Origin: Moraxellaceae bacterium
Lineage (GTDB): Bacteria > Pseudomonadota > Gammaproteobacteria > Pseudomonadales > Moraxellaceae
Assembly: GCA_030680295.1 (NCBI GenBank)
Contig: JAUXVU010000023.1
Coordinates: 930,001 to 994,000 of the forward strand
Direction of reading: 5' to 3'
Length of the DNA: 64,000 bases
Shown here: piece after piece, positions 18,716-28,360 of the stretch
How the letters are laid out: each line of letters starts with the position of its first letter
Position numbering within the stretch: position 1 is the stretch's first letter
Notes under the pieces: model-generated
What the model was told of the DNA's origin: nothing
The model's input: the letters and a program-made list of their open reading frames with translations, nothing else
Databases searched by the model: none
Position numbers and translations under genes: made by a program

Positions 18716-20796
18716 GTAAGCTTTTCCAACAAGAACTGTTGGGCCTGCACGATGTCATCGCTATCTTGTGCAGGCTCTGCACGCCGCCAATCACCAGCGC
18801 TATTTAGCAGCCAAGCTTGGCTATTGTCTTTCAGATAAATCATCAGCCCTTCGTCAATGACCCGCTGACGTAGCTTAGTGTCCAAAATTGGGAAGCAAGT
18901 TTCGACACGCTGAAATAGGTTTCTATCCATCCAGTCCGCGCTGGAACAAAACACTTTAGGGTCACCGGCGTTTTCAAAATAGAAAATACGAGTGTGCTCC
19001 AAGAAACGGCCAACAATAGAGCGCACTTGGATATTATCCGTCACACCTTCGATGCCAGGACGTAAACAGCACACCGAGCGCAGAATAAGGTCAACTTTAA
19101 CGCCAGCCTGCGATGCACGAATCAACGCCTGCATTAGCTGCTTTTCCGTCAACGCATTCACTTTCACCACAATCCGCGCTGGCAAGCCTGCTTGTTGATT
19201 ATGAATTTCTTGATCAATAAGCTGCATCAGCTGTGCGTGAAGCGTGAAGGGCGCATGCATTAACTGCTTAAGACGCGCCAAACGCCCCATACCCGTTAAC
19301 TCTTGGAACACCTTATGGACGTCTTCACAAACTTCTGTCTGAGCCGTGAGCAGGCCATAATCGGTATATAAACGCGCATTGCCCGCATGGTAGTTACCGG
19401 TTCCTAAGTGAGCATAACGAACAAGCTTTTTGCCTTCGCGGCGCACCACCAAAATCATCTTGGCATGGGTTTTATAACCCACAATGCCATATACCACGAT
19501 GGCACCTGCTTGTTGCAGCTTATGCGCCACTTCAATATTGGACTCTTCATCAAAACGTGCACGCAGCTCAATCACCACAGTAACTTCTTTGCCGTTACGT
19601 GCAGCTTCCGCTAACAGGTTAACAATTTCAGAGTCTGCACCTGAGCGATATAACGTTTGCTTAATTGCCAACACATTAGCGTCGCGAGCGGCCTGACGCA
19701 GCAAGTCGACCACGGGTGAAAATGACTCAAATGGATGCATCATTAAAATATCTTGTTGCGCAATCGCATCAAAAATATTGTCGTGCTTTTGCAGCACACT
19801 AGGCACTTTGGGCCTAAATGGTGTGAAGCGCAGACGCGGACGGTCAAAATTAGACAGCATCCGCGCCAAGTTCACCGGACCATTCACCTGATACAACGCG
19901 TCTTCCGGCAAATTAAACTGCTTCAACAAATAATTAATGATGTGACGAGGGCAGTTGTCCGCCACTTCTAGACGCACAGCCGTGCCATAACGGCGTGACA
20001 ACAACTCACCTTTCAACGCTAATGCCAAATCTTCAGCATCTTCATCCACATTCATATCTGCGTTACGCGTGACACGGAACTGGAAACAGCCATTAGCCGT
20101 CATGCCCGGAAATAGCTCGGATACATGCTCGTGAATAATCGACGACAGCATGACGTGCTGATCACCACCATTGGTCAGCTCATCAGGCAACCTGACCACA
20201 CGTGGCAATGAGCGTGGCGCAGGAACAACGGCTAAGGAAATTTGGCGGCCAAAAGCATCCTTTCCTTCCAGTGAAACAATAAAGTTCAGTGATTTATTCA
20301 CCAAGCGGGGAAATGGGTGCGCTGGGTCTAGGCCAATCGGCGTTAAAACTGGCAACACTTGCTCTTTAAAATAACGACGTACCCAAGTTGCCTGTTGGTC
20401 GTTCCACTCCTCACGACGCAAGTAGCGGATATTTTCCTCAGCCAAGGCAGGCAGTAAATCATCATTAAGAATGCGATATTGGCGCTCAACCGCGGAATGA
20501 CAGATAGCCGATATTGTAGCCAACACTTCTTGTGGCAACAGGCCATCTGGGCCCGGATTAACCTGCCCCATCATGATTTGCTGCTGCAAACCCGCGACTC
20601 GAATTTCAAAGAATTCATCTAAATTTCGCGAAAAAATAAGCAGGAAATTAAGTCGCTCAATCAGTGGGTGACGCAGGTCAGTAGCCTGCTCCAGCACCCG
20701 TAAATTAAAGTCCAAAATGCTCAGCTCGCGATTTAAATAAAACGCAGGATTACTGAGATCGGTACTAATTTGTGGTGCTGACATGAGCAGACTCAT
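18712..20796 (-). CDS. ppk: Polyphosphate kinase 1
   Basis: The 694-residue enzyme reversibly makes polyphosphate from ATP. It begins with the N domain ([20 protein letters not shown] region). The catalytic phospholipase-D-like halves follow, with [20 protein letters not shown] holding the autophosphorylated His. [21 protein letters not shown] and the later [19 protein letters not shown] are also diagnostic. Start at 20796 or the in-frame ATG at 20784. hemB lies 20 bases upstream in order on the same strand. Confidence 0.97.
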   Translation of the reverse strand: MSLLMSAPQISTDLSNPAFYLNRELSILDFNLRVLEQATDLRHPLIERLNFLLIFSRNLDEFFEIRVAGLQQQIMMGQVNPGPDGLLPQEVLATISAICHSAVERQYRILNDDLLPALAEENIRYLRREEWNDQQATWVRRYFKEQVLPVLTPIGLDPAHPFPRLVNKSLNFIVSLEGKDAFGRQISLAVVPAPRSLPRVVRLPDELTNGGDQHVMLSSIIHEHVSELFPGMTANGCFQFRVTRNADMNVDEDAEDLALALKGELLSRRYGTAVRLEVADNCPRHIINYLLKQFNLPEDALYQVNGPVNLARMLSNFDRPRLRFTPFRPKVPSVLQKHDNIFDAIAQQDILMMHPFESFSPVVDLLRQAARDANVLAIKQTLYRSGADSEIVNLLAEAARNGKEVTVVIELRARFDEESNIEVAHKLQQAGAIVVYGIVGYKTHAKMILVVRREGKKLVRYAHLGTGNYHAGNARLYTDYGLLTAQTEVCEDVHKVFQELTGMGRLARLKQLMHAPFTLHAQLMQLIDQEIHNQQAGLPARIVVKVNALTEKQLMQALIRASQAGVKVDLILRSVCCLRPGIEGVTDNIQVRSIVGRFLEHTRIFYFENAGDPKVFCSSADWMDRNLFQRVETCFPILDTKLRQRVIDEGLMIYLKDNSQAWLLNSAGDWRRAEPAQDSDDIVQAQQFLLEKLT

Positions 20797-20816
20797 CCGT
20801 AGAAAATTACTAACTA

Positions 20817-21972
<1,156 letters not shown>

Positions 21973-21988
21973 TTATTTGGAATATGTT

Positions 21989-22474
21989 ATGACCACTGAT
22001 ACCAAACCTACTCGTAGTAATGAAGAGCGCTTACAGATATTTCAACAACGCTTATCAGAGTCGTTTGAATTAGTGCCCTTTAATAAAGTTATTGGTGGCA
22101 AGGTCATTAGTATTAGCAATGACGAAGTGGTGATGTCATTTACCATGCGCCCTGAGTTAGTCGGCAATGTGTTTAAACGAATTTTGCATGGTGGCGTGAT
22201 TGCTACCGCGCTTGACTCCGTCGGTGGCCTTGCATCATTCAACGCGGTTTATCAAAAACTGCAGTCTCTAGATCGCGAAGTACGTAACCAGCGCTTGGCG
22301 CAAATTGGCACCATTGATATGCGTGTGGACTATATTCGGCCTGGTCGTGGCGAGTCGTTTTTGGTCACCGGCAAAGTCGTGCGTTTAGGCAGCAAAATCT
22401 GCGCTACACAAATGACGTTGCATAATGAACAAAACGACCTCATCGCCACGGGTAACGCCGTCTTTCACTACTAA
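21989..22474 (+). CDS. YigI-like hotdog-fold thioesterase
   Basis: A 161-residue protein starting at the ATG at 21989, with GGAA upstream. The hotdog active-site helix region ILHGGVIATALDSVGGLASF and the strand IDMRVDYIRPGRGESFLVTG identify the PaaI/YigI group of acyl-CoA thioesterases. The ~25 extra N-terminal residues and the insertion VYQKLQSLDREVRNQRLAQI match YigI-type proteins better than PaaI. The substrate is probably a medium- or long-chain acyl-CoA (inference). It converges on yheS with a four-base stop overlap. Confidence 0.8.
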   Translation: MTTDTKPTRSNEERLQIFQQRLSESFELVPFNKVIGGKVISISNDEVVMSFTMRPELVGNVFKRILHGGVIATALDSVGGLASFNAVYQKLQSLDREVRNQRLAQIGTIDMRVDYIRPGRGESFLVTGKVVRLGSKICATQMTLHNEQNDLIATGNAVFHY

Positions 22475-24381
22475 GCTAACAAAGCCTCTAAAGCGTCCGC
22501 AGTGGCTAACCAGCTTTGCTCAGCAGCATCCAAGGTTTGCTGCGCCTGTTTTTGTTGGGCTAACAAATCATTAAGCTGCTGCTGTTGCTCAGGCTCATAA
22601 AGGTCAGGCCGACTGAGCTGCTCGGTAATGACTTGCAGTGCCTGCTGTTCGCGCTGCATTAACAACTCGGCCTTAACCACTTTCTGTTGCAATGCGCGCA
22701 CATCAGCCGATCGCACTACTGGCTTTGCACTGGCCTTAACTGGTTCGCTCACCACTGGCACGACAACTGTCTGCACAGCAGACGCTTGCTTAGGTAAATT
22801 CGCTCGCCACTCACGCAACCAACTGGCATAAGCGTCGATGTCACCTTGAAATGGTCTGACCTCACCATCCACCACTAACAACAACTCATCACAAGTAGCC
22901 GACACTAAATGCCTATCGTGTGACACCAATACCACCGCGCCTTGAAACGCTTGTAAGGCCACTAGCAGGGCATGACGCAAGTCCAAATCCAAATGGTTGG
23001 TAGGCTCATCGAGTAACAGCACATTAGGCTTTTGCCAAACAATTAATGCCAATGCTAAACGTGCTTTTTCACCACCAGAAAATGGTTCAACCGCACAGGT
23101 GACACGGTCCCCTCGGAAACCAAAACCACCCAGAAAATTACGCAAGGTCAGCTCATCTACCTTTGGGCTTAAGCGTTGCATCATTAGTAATGCACTGGCC
23201 TTGGCATCAAGATGATCAATTTGATGTTGAGCAAAATAGCCCAAACGTAAATGCTCACTGGAGCTCAGCTGACCGCTCAACAAGGTCAACTCACCCACCA
23301 AACTTTTAATCAATGTCGATTTGCCAGCACCGTTGGGCCCCAACAAACCTAAGCGAGAGCCGGGCGCAAGCGCGATATCAACTTGGCGCAAAATGGGCGC
23401 ATTGGCATAACCCAAATCTGCCTCATCTAGGCGCAATAAAGGTGAGCCCATTTTTTCCGGAACAGCAAAGCGAATATCCAGTGATGAGTCGACCATAGAC
23501 GGTGCAGTCAAGGTCATACGCTCTAATGCTTTTAGTCGACTTTGCGCTTGTTTAGCCTTACTGGCTTTGGCACGGAAGCGCTCAACAAACGCCGTTAAAT
23601 GCGCGACTTGAGTTTGCTGCTTCTCGTACATCTGTGTTTGCTGTGCTAAACGCTCACTACGCATGCGCTCAAACTGAGAATAGTTGCCACGGTAGTGCGT
23701 AAGTACACACTGCTCAATATGAATAATGTGACCAACGACAGCATCCAAGAAATCACGATCGTGTGACACCACCAACAGCGTACCTTGGTATGCACACAAC
23801 CAGTCCTCTAGCCACAAGATAGCGTCTAAATCTAAGTGGTTAGTTGGCTCATCGAGCAGCAGTAAATCGGAGCGACACATCAGCGCCTGCGCCAAACTTA
23901 AGCGCATGCGCCAGCCACCCGAAAACTGAGCAACATGACGCTGCTGATCAGCCTCACTAAAGCCTAATCCTGCTAATAACTGCGCAGCCCGTGAACGAGC
24001 GGTATAACCCTGAATGGCATCGTATCGAATATAAAGATTTGCTAAGGCGTTTCCATCTAAGGCCGTGGATTCATCTTGTGCGGCATTTATTTGCTCATCT
24101 AAAACGCGCCATTCGCTATCACCATCAAGCACAAACTCAATAGCAGGCTGAGGCAGTGCACTGACCTCTTGCGCCATGTGTGCCACTACCCACTGCGGCG
24201 GGCGCTCAAGACTGCCGGCATCCACTGGCAACCTTGCGCGTAATAGTTCAAACAAAGAGCTTTTGCCACAGCCATTGCTGCCGGTCAGACCCACACGCCA
24301 GCCCGGGTGAATAGCAAAGCTGGCATATTCAAATAGCGGGCGACCACCACGCAGTAGAGTTAAATCCTTAGCAACAATCAT
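22471..24381 (-). CDS. yheS: ABC-F ATPase, YheS type
   Basis: A 636-residue soluble protein with two tandem ABC domains. Walker A motifs are SNGCGKSS (near residue 38) and PNGAGKST (near 350); signatures are FSGGWRMRL and FSGGEKARL; both Walker B motifs end LLLDEPTNHLDL. A charged linker (P-site tip region near 250) joins the domains, and a Gln/Glu-rich coiled coil forms the C-terminus. There are no membrane segments. ABC-F proteins bind the ribosomal E site and ease stalled translation. The yheS-algP adjacency matches Pseudomonas. Confidence 0.92.
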   Translation of the reverse strand: MIVAKDLTLLRGGRPLFEYASFAIHPGWRVGLTGSNGCGKSSLFELLRARLPVDAGSLERPPQWVVAHMAQEVSALPQPAIEFVLDGDSEWRVLDEQINAAQDESTALDGNALANLYIRYDAIQGYTARSRAAQLLAGLGFSEADQQRHVAQFSGGWRMRLSLAQALMCRSDLLLLDEPTNHLDLDAILWLEDWLCAYQGTLLVVSHDRDFLDAVVGHIIHIEQCVLTHYRGNYSQFERMRSERLAQQTQMYEKQQTQVAHLTAFVERFRAKASKAKQAQSRLKALERMTLTAPSMVDSSLDIRFAVPEKMGSPLLRLDEADLGYANAPILRQVDIALAPGSRLGLLGPNGAGKSTLIKSLVGELTLLSGQLSSSEHLRLGYFAQHQIDHLDAKASALLMMQRLSPKVDELTLRNFLGGFGFRGDRVTCAVEPFSGGEKARLALALIVWQKPNVLLLDEPTNHLDLDLRHALLVALQAFQGAVVLVSHDRHLVSATCDELLLVVDGEVRPFQGDIDAYASWLREWRANLPKQASAVQTVVVPVVSEPVKASAKPVVRSADVRALQQKVVKAELLMQREQQALQVITEQLSRPDLYEPEQQQQLNDLLAQQKQAQQTLDAAEQSWLATADALEALLA

Positions 24382-24409
24382 TGATATCTCAATCGCTCAA
24401 AAAAGAAAA

Positions 24410-24428
24410 ACGGGCCAGAAGGCCCGTT
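24410..24428 (-). terminator. Rho-independent terminator after the AlgP-like gene
   Basis: On the minus strand ACGGGCC-TTCT-GGCCCGT is followed by TTTTCTTTTTT. The stem is seven perfect pairs with a tetraloop. It lies between the algP-like stop (24454) and the yheS start (24381), so most algP transcripts should stop here. Confidence 0.88.
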
Positions 24429-24453
24429 ATTCATGATACCACTGCTGAAGCGA

Positions 24454-25266
24454 TTAAGCGTCAGGTGCTTTGTCAGCAGCAGGAGCGACAGCTGGCGCTG
24501 CGGCAGGAGCTGCTGGCTTAGCAGCAGGTTTAGCTGCTGGTTTGGCTGCTGGCTTCGACGTTGGCTTAGCCATAGGCACTGATTTTGGCTTTGCCGTTGT
24601 TGGTTTAGCTACTGGCTTGGCTACTGGCTTGGCTACTGGCTTAGCGGCTGGCTTAGCGGCTGGCTTAGCGGCTGGTTTGGCGGCTGGTTTGGCGGCTGGT
24701 TTAGCAGCTGGTTTGGCGGCTGGTTTAGCAGCTGGCTTAGCGGCTGGTTTGGCTGCTGGTTTGGCTGCTGGTTTTGCTGCTGGTTTTGCTGCTGGTTTAG
24801 CGGCTGGTTTAGCGGCCGGCTTGGCTTCAGCTTTAATTTTATTTTGCAGGTAGGCTTTCAGCTGGCTTTTTTGTTGCAGGCCAGTAATTACACGACGTGC
24901 TTCAGCGTAATCTTTTTTTGCTGCAGCCACTACTTGGCGAGCTTCAGCTTGCGCAAGGCGTGCATTTTCACGCACCAGTTTAACCGCTTCGCGATCACCT
25001 GCTGCTTTTGTAAGTTGCTGCTCTATTTTCACTTGGATTTCTTTGTAGGTAGCTTCAGCACGATCAACTAGTTTACGTGCAGCATCTACATAGGCTTCGG
25101 CTTCTTTTTGAGCTTTTTCGACAACTTTCTGAAATTGCTCGCGGATTTTTTCGGCTTGCTTTTCGACATCTACTTTCATTTTATCTACTCGATTGATAGC
25201 CGCACTCGCTGCCTTTTTGGCGGCGTCGGCTTTGACTGACGGTGCTTTTTTCTTTGCAGCGGGCAT
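24454..25266 (-). CDS. algP: AlgP-like protein with KPAA-repeat (histone H1-like) C-terminus
   Basis: A 270-residue basic protein. The first ~135 residues form a charged, heptad-rich coiled coil (VEKQAEKIREQFQKVVEKAQ; ARLAQAEARQVVAAAKKDYA). The rest is about 18 consecutive four-residue units, AAKP (about 15) then VAKP (3), followed by a degenerate Lys/Pro/Ala tail and a short acidic end, DKAPDA. This is the AlgP/histone-H1-like layout; such tails bind DNA non-specifically. Position between yheS and an FKBP gene matches Pseudomonas algP. GAGG precedes the start. The N-terminal half also resembles phasin-like coiled coils. The regulatory role is unproven. Confidence 0.75.
   Translation of the reverse strand: MPAAKKKAPSVKADAAKKAASAAINRVDKMKVDVEKQAEKIREQFQKVVEKAQKEAEAYVDAARKLVDRAEATYKEIQVKIEQQLTKAAGDREAVKLVRENARLAQAEARQVVAAAKKDYAEARRVITGLQQKSQLKAYLQNKIKAEAKPAAKPAAKPAAKPAAKPAAKPAAKPAAKPAAKPAAKPAAKPAAKPAAKPAAKPAAKPAAKPVAKPVAKPVAKPTTAKPKSVPMAKPTSKPAAKPAAKPAAKPAAPAAAPAVAPAADKAPDA
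24602..24826. repeat. 12-bp tandem repeat array encoding AAKP/VAKP units
   Basis: About 19 units of a 12-base repeat of the form GCTGGTTTGGCG (plus-strand view, with G/A and T/C variants at synonymous sites). Two or three exact unit variants recur in blocks, which suggests recent expansion by slippage or recombination. The period is a multiple of three, so copy-number change keeps the algP-like frame open. Confidence 0.93.
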
Positions 25267-25450
25267 GAGGCAATCCTCTTAACAGTTTATGCACCCTCGA
25301 CGTTAAATGATGAATGTTAAAAAAGCGAGACATTCACTGTACAGAAAACTGCATTTTGTCGGACTATGAATAAATTTTAGTCGCTAGCACTTCACTACAC
25401 TTCGATTTACTCTTACTCCACTCAACACTTCATCGACTCGGAGTCTATGT

Positions 25451-26191
25451 ATGCGCCTTTTAAAGTCTACTTGTTTAATTGCTAGCTCAATTTTGATGGT
25501 CACCTCTGTTGCTGTCGCGAATGCTGATGATGGCTCTGGTCTCGCTCCCAACAAAGGCAAAAAGCCAGTCACCGATGCTCAGCAATTTGCCTACAGCATT
25601 GGCTACTTGAATGGTCAAGGTGGTATCGAGCAAATCCCAGACTTAGACATCGAAACATTCATTCGTGCATACCGTGATGGTTATGGTCGCAAACAAAGCT
25701 TACTAAGCGAAGAAGAGCGAACCGCAGCAGTTAATCGTTATAAGCAACAACGTTTGGCATTGTTAGAAGCTGAAATGGAAAAGCTAGGCCGTGCAAATGC
25801 TGCGATTGGCGTCGAGTTCTTAGCACGCAACGCAGAAGCTGACGGCATCAAAGTAACCGCATCGGGCTTGCAGTATCGTGAAGTAACAGTAGGCAAGGGA
25901 GCAAAACCCAAAGCCAAAGAAATTGTCAAAGTTAACTATGAAGGCAGCTTCTTAGATGGCCAAGTATTTGATAGCTCTTACAGCCGAAACGAACCAGCAG
26001 TATTCCAACTTGATTCCGTTATTCCTGGCTGGACTGAGGGGCTTCAGCTGATGAATGTAGGCTCTACTTACGAATTTTTTGTGCCCGCTGAACTAGCCTA
26101 TGGCGAAGCAGGTGCCGGCCCAATTCCACCCAACAGCACATTACAGTTCCGTGTGGAATTATTAAGTATTGAAAAACCCACGAAGAAGTAA
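25451..26191 (+). CDS. FKBP-type peptidyl-prolyl cis-trans isomerase, exported
   Basis: A 246-residue protein of the FkpA/FklB/Mip class. A signal peptide (about residues 1-25, ending VAVANA) is followed by the dimerisation domain (QQFAYSIGYLNGQG; long helix KQQRLALLEAEMEKLGRANA) and the C-terminal FKBP domain (VKVNYEGSFLDGQVFDSSY; VIPGWTEGLQLM; ELAYGEAGAGPIPPNSTLQF). It should catalyse prolyl isomerisation and chaperone folding in the periplasm. GGAG is seven bases before the ATG. It is divergent from the algP-like gene, as in Pseudomonas. Confidence 0.93.
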   Translation: MRLLKSTCLIASSILMVTSVAVANADDGSGLAPNKGKKPVTDAQQFAYSIGYLNGQGGIEQIPDLDIETFIRAYRDGYGRKQSLLSEEERTAAVNRYKQQRLALLEAEMEKLGRANAAIGVEFLARNAEADGIKVTASGLQYREVTVGKGAKPKAKEIVKVNYEGSFLDGQVFDSSYSRNEPAVFQLDSVIPGWTEGLQLMNVGSTYEFFVPAELAYGEAGAGPIPPNSTLQFRVELLSIEKPTKK

Positions 26192-26202
26192 CCAGTCTAA
26201 GC

Positions 26203-26227
26203 CTGCGGCAGCTAAACGTTGCCGCAG
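26203..26227. terminator. Stem-loop between convergent FKBP and dsbB genes
   Basis: CTGCGGCA (26203-26210) and TGCCGCAG (26220-26227) form a perfect eight-pair stem with a nine-base loop. It lies 12 bases after the FKBP stop and 13 before the dsbB stop. Flanking T-runs are poor (TATTCTCTATT on the plus side), so it may be a weak bidirectional terminator. Confidence 0.5.
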
Positions 26228-26239
26228 CGCTATTCTCTA

Positions 26240-26737
26240 TTAATCTTTACGACGCACTAACTGCCACAAAGTCACACTGGTTAAACCAACAAACAACAGC
26301 AGTGTCCAACCAGGCAAACTAATGCCTAACCATGCTCCATCAATAACAGCACACTCACCAGAGCCTTGAAAAACTTGTCTAATGACGTCTTGTAGTGGAA
26401 ACACTTCCATCCAGTAATCCAAGCCGGGTCCACATGCCGGCACTTGTTCAGGTGGTAAGTGCTGTAACCAAACATGACGCCCGGCCACCGCAATTCCAGC
26501 CATGCCAGCAAGAATTGCTATTGCCGCATAAATTTGATGGCCCCAGCCTGTAGGCCCATGCAATGCCGCCAGCAGTGTGATCACACCAAAAGCAATTAAG
26601 GCTACACGTTGAAATACGCATAAAGGACAAGGCTCTAGTCCTAAGCCATGCTGAAGGTATAAAGCAAACGCCATACCTAACCCAGCTGTCAGCGCTAACA
26701 ACAAAAATAGTAATCGTCGACTTGGTACCCAAGGCAT
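26240..26737 (-). CDS. dsbB: Disulfide bond formation protein DsbB
   Basis: A 165-residue inner-membrane protein with four transmembrane helices. Its two redox Cys pairs are both present: C37/C40 in EPCPLCVFQR after helix 1, and C102/C129 in the second periplasmic loop. It reoxidises DsbA and passes electrons to quinones. GGAG precedes the start. It is 14 bases downstream of gshA. Its partner dsbA lies at 49997-50608. It equals the dsbH/dsbB gene found next to hemY in Pseudomonas, but here it is about 22 kb from hemY. Confidence 0.93.
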   Translation of the reverse strand: MPWVPSRRLLFLLLALTAGLGMAFALYLQHGLGLEPCPLCVFQRVALIAFGVITLLAALHGPTGWGHQIYAAIAILAGMAGIAVAGRHVWLQHLPPEQVPACGPGLDYWMEVFPLQDVIRQVFQGSGECAVIDGAWLGISLPGWTLLLFVGLTSVTLWQLVRRKD

Positions 26738-26751
26738 AGCCTTACTCCGTA

Positions 26752-28335
26752 TTAGTGCTGGTAAACCAACGGCTGATTAAAGTAATTGGTAATGAATTCG
26801 CCAAAGTCACTATTTTGCTCTGGTTCATCTTCTAATTTATGCAGCGCCGCCAGCGACGATTGTGCCGTACGTATCATGGCATTCATACGCTCTTCGGCTA
26901 ATGGCCTAGCGCTAAAGTAGTCGCGAGTTTTATTGGCGCACGCCATGGCAAAATTAAAATAGCAATCCTGATCCTCATGCATGGCAGCAAGCACCATTGC
27001 TGAACCAGTTAACGCGGGTTCTTTCAGCTTCATCACTTGCTGTGTCACAGCAACAGAATATGCCTGTGTTTGATGCGCCGCATCTAACACCTCAGCAACC
27101 GGCAAAAGCTCTGCCAACAATTGTGATGCCATATCTCTAAAATAATGACTACCTGCATCACTTTCTAATAACAACGCTGGGTCACGCCCTCGCTCAACCA
27201 TGGCCTGCTGATTCCTTGGTAAACGTGCCAAGCCCTCCGCATCAAATAAAGGGCTATCTCGCAATAAACAATGCAGTGCAAACACTTCCAAAAAGTGTGC
27301 TGTATCGCGACTAATACCGAGCGGCTCGAATGGATCTAGGTCAACACAACGCAGCTCAATGTACTCCACGCCACGTGCACCCAACGCTTGCGTTGGACGC
27401 TCACCACGACCAGCCACAGACTTAGGTCGAATCAAGCCGTAGAACTCATTTTCAATTTGCAAAATGCTGTCATTGATTTGAATGTATTGGTCGCCTTGCT
27501 TTACCCCAATCGCAGTGTAGGGCGCATAAGGTGTGCGAATTGCACGATCTAAGTCACCAATGTATTGCTGCAAGCTATTGGCGCATACGCGCAGATCCGA
27601 CTGTGCATCATTTTGATAGCCCAGCGAACTCATCCGTAACGACGTGGCGCCCGGCAGATATAAAGCACCGGAAGGCAGTTGCATTAGTTGATGGTCACGA
27701 CCTTCCAAAAAGGTGCCGCATACAGCAGGACTAGCGCCCAAGACGTACAGCAAAAACCAACTATTTCGTTGGAAATTACGAATCAAATCCATCGAGCGCG
27801 CAGACTTAAACGACTGCAAGCTCTCGGTGTTCTTTTCTGCTTGCTGAAAGAGCAGCCAAAACGAGTCTGGAAACGATACGTTGTAATGAATGCCAGCGAT
27901 GGTCTGCATACGACGGCCATAACGCAAACCCAGACCATGTCGATACAAGGTTTTCATGCGACCGATATTAGAGCGCCCATATTGCGCCAATGGTATTTGC
28001 TCATCAGCACCCAACTTACAGGGCATGGAGTTAACCCATAATCGCTCACTGCCGATATGTGCATAGACATAACGGTGCAGCTCATCCAGATAACCCAATG
28101 CCGAAGACACTGAATCACAGGGCGGCGTAATCAGTTCAAGCAGCGCTTCAGAATAGTCTGTGGTGATATTCGGGTGCGTCAATGCAGAGCCTAATGCGGC
28201 AGGATGCGGTGTCTGTGCCAGCCAACCCTCAGGGTCAACCCGCAATGCCTCTTTTTCTAAGCCCCGCTTCATACCCTGCAAACTGCTTGGCTCTTTACTT
28301 AACCACGCTAGTTGCTTTTTTAACCCAGCGTCCAT
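26752..28335 (-). CDS. gshA: Glutamate-cysteine ligase (gamma-ECS), proteobacterial type
   Basis: A 527-residue class-I GshA that joins Glu and Cys, the first step of glutathione synthesis. Conserved regions include LKKQLAWLSKEPSSLQGMKR, RGLEKEALRV, YSEALLELITPP, AGIHYNVSFPD and GVEYIELRCVDLDPFEP. GGAG is six bases before the start. It lies in a minus-strand series tex-gshA-dsbB with gaps of 25 and 14 bases, likely one transcript. Confidence 0.95.
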   Translation of the reverse strand: MDAGLKKQLAWLSKEPSSLQGMKRGLEKEALRVDPEGWLAQTPHPAALGSALTHPNITTDYSEALLELITPPCDSVSSALGYLDELHRYVYAHIGSERLWVNSMPCKLGADEQIPLAQYGRSNIGRMKTLYRHGLGLRYGRRMQTIAGIHYNVSFPDSFWLLFQQAEKNTESLQSFKSARSMDLIRNFQRNSWFLLYVLGASPAVCGTFLEGRDHQLMQLPSGALYLPGATSLRMSSLGYQNDAQSDLRVCANSLQQYIGDLDRAIRTPYAPYTAIGVKQGDQYIQINDSILQIENEFYGLIRPKSVAGRGERPTQALGARGVEYIELRCVDLDPFEPLGISRDTAHFLEVFALHCLLRDSPLFDAEGLARLPRNQQAMVERGRDPALLLESDAGSHYFRDMASQLLAELLPVAEVLDAAHQTQAYSVAVTQQVMKLKEPALTGSAMVLAAMHEDQDCYFNFAMACANKTRDYFSARPLAEERMNAMIRTAQSSLAALHKLEDEPEQNSDFGEFITNYFNQPLVYQH

Positions 28336-28360
28336 GACGCGCTCCTAATATAAATGCTAC

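Noticed and set aside
24602-24826. Possible CRISPR-like array
   Set aside because: The repeats are contiguous 12-bp coding units with no spacers, so this is a protein repeat region.
24470-24853. Plus-strand frame encoding Gly-Leu-Ala repeats opposite the AlgP-like gene
   Set aside because: It is the antisense reading of the 12-bp repeat array, without a start site or family match, so it is a shadow.
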